Assembly (NCBI RefSeq): GCF_000210915.2
Contig: NC_016620.1
Span: 3,371,934 to 3,435,933 of the forward strand
Source of the DNA: Halobacteriovorax marinus SJ
Lineage (GTDB): Bacteria; Bdellovibrionota; Bacteriovoracia; Bacteriovoracales; Bacteriovoracaceae
Length of the DNA stretch: 64,000 bases
Reading direction: 5' to 3'
The notes beneath the pieces are model-generated. The model saw only the letters and a program-made list of their open reading frames with translations. It ran no database searches and had not been told where the DNA came from. Each line of letters opens with the position of its first letter. Position 1 is the first letter of the stretch. A program made the translations under genes and the position numbers. This document shows, in pieces, positions 63,849-64,000 of this stretch.

Positions 63849-64000
63849 TGGCCCTTTGCAAAATTTTACCAAAGTTTTGACTTTTTTTGGCCCTGCGAAA
63901 AAAATATGAAGATTTGTTTGGAAAAGTTATTGGGCCATGCTAAAAAATTTCACCCACACAAGCAACGCTATATAGCTACACACAACGGAGACAGAAACAG

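Noticed and set aside
63771..64000. Replication origin with DnaA boxes
   Set aside because: No TTATCCACA or close variant is visible in this stretch; the origin is more likely past the window.

Overview
The window is AT-rich, densely coded bacterial chromosome with about 67 protein genes, one tRNA and almost no long gaps. It has no insertion sequence, phage block, CRISPR array or rRNA operon. The right end carries the classic origin-proximal block rpmH-rnpA-yidC-mnmE-mnmG-rsmG-parA-parB, all on the minus strand, with parS sites, so dnaA and the replication origin probably lie just past base 64000. The AT-rich Gram-negative character, many outer-membrane barrels and lipoproteins, the split ATP synthase operon with b and b' subunits, bactofilin, PilZ-like and DUF4388-like proteins, and secreted wall and lipid hydrolases suggest a marine Bdellovibrionota predator such as Halobacteriovorax/Bacteriovorax. 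That placement is inference from gene content, not from a search.

Left part (1-24 kb): a PilZ-like membrane protein and lipoprotein; a small ferredoxin; a cell-wall recycling operon (a degenerate M48-like lipoprotein, AmgK-like sugar kinase, MurU-like uridylyltransferase); a LysM lipoprotein; a barrel protein with folK; an acyl-CoA dehydrogenase with etfB and etfA under a near-consensus promoter; an Mrp-type ATPase with two small signalling/regulatory genes; a membrane HAMP protein with a Slt70-like transglycosylase; tRNA-Gln with prs, pth and ychF; a bifunctional penicillin-binding protein; a porin-like barrel; and exported proteins of unknown function.

Middle part (24-49 kb): galU; an envelope cluster (barrel, CFI-box protein, LptF/LptG permease, ArnT-like glycosyltransferase); an operon def-fmt-rpe-hutH-hutI joining protein maturation to histidine breakdown; a TlpA-like thioredoxin; a small prepilin-like protein; glpK; radA; a secreted two-HKD phospholipase D; ligA; an HTH/barrel pair; a patatin phospholipase overlapping an MltD-like transglycosylase; and a large anchored protein of unknown function.

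Right part (49-64 kb): ATP synthase genes b', b, delta, alpha, gamma, beta, epsilon (a and c are absent), with strong hairpins between some cistrons; then bactofilin, parB, parA, rsmG, mnmG, mnmE, yidC, rnpA and rpmH. Two exact parS palindromes and one degenerate copy lie in rsmG and between mnmE and mnmG.

The most unusual signal is a 16-bp palindromic word, TGGTYCYATRGRRCCA and close variants, seen ten times: three copies at exact 24-bp spacing between parB and bactofilin, six inside an extra segment of mnmE, and one in the 702-residue protein. Every translated copy is read in the same frame as Gly-Ser/Pro-Ile/Met-Gly/Glu-Pro/Ala. The bactofilin frame is also continuous with parB apart from one stop codon. 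I know of no described element with this word. It could be a protein-binding site, a small mobile palindromic repeat that inserts in frame, or a peptide repeat.
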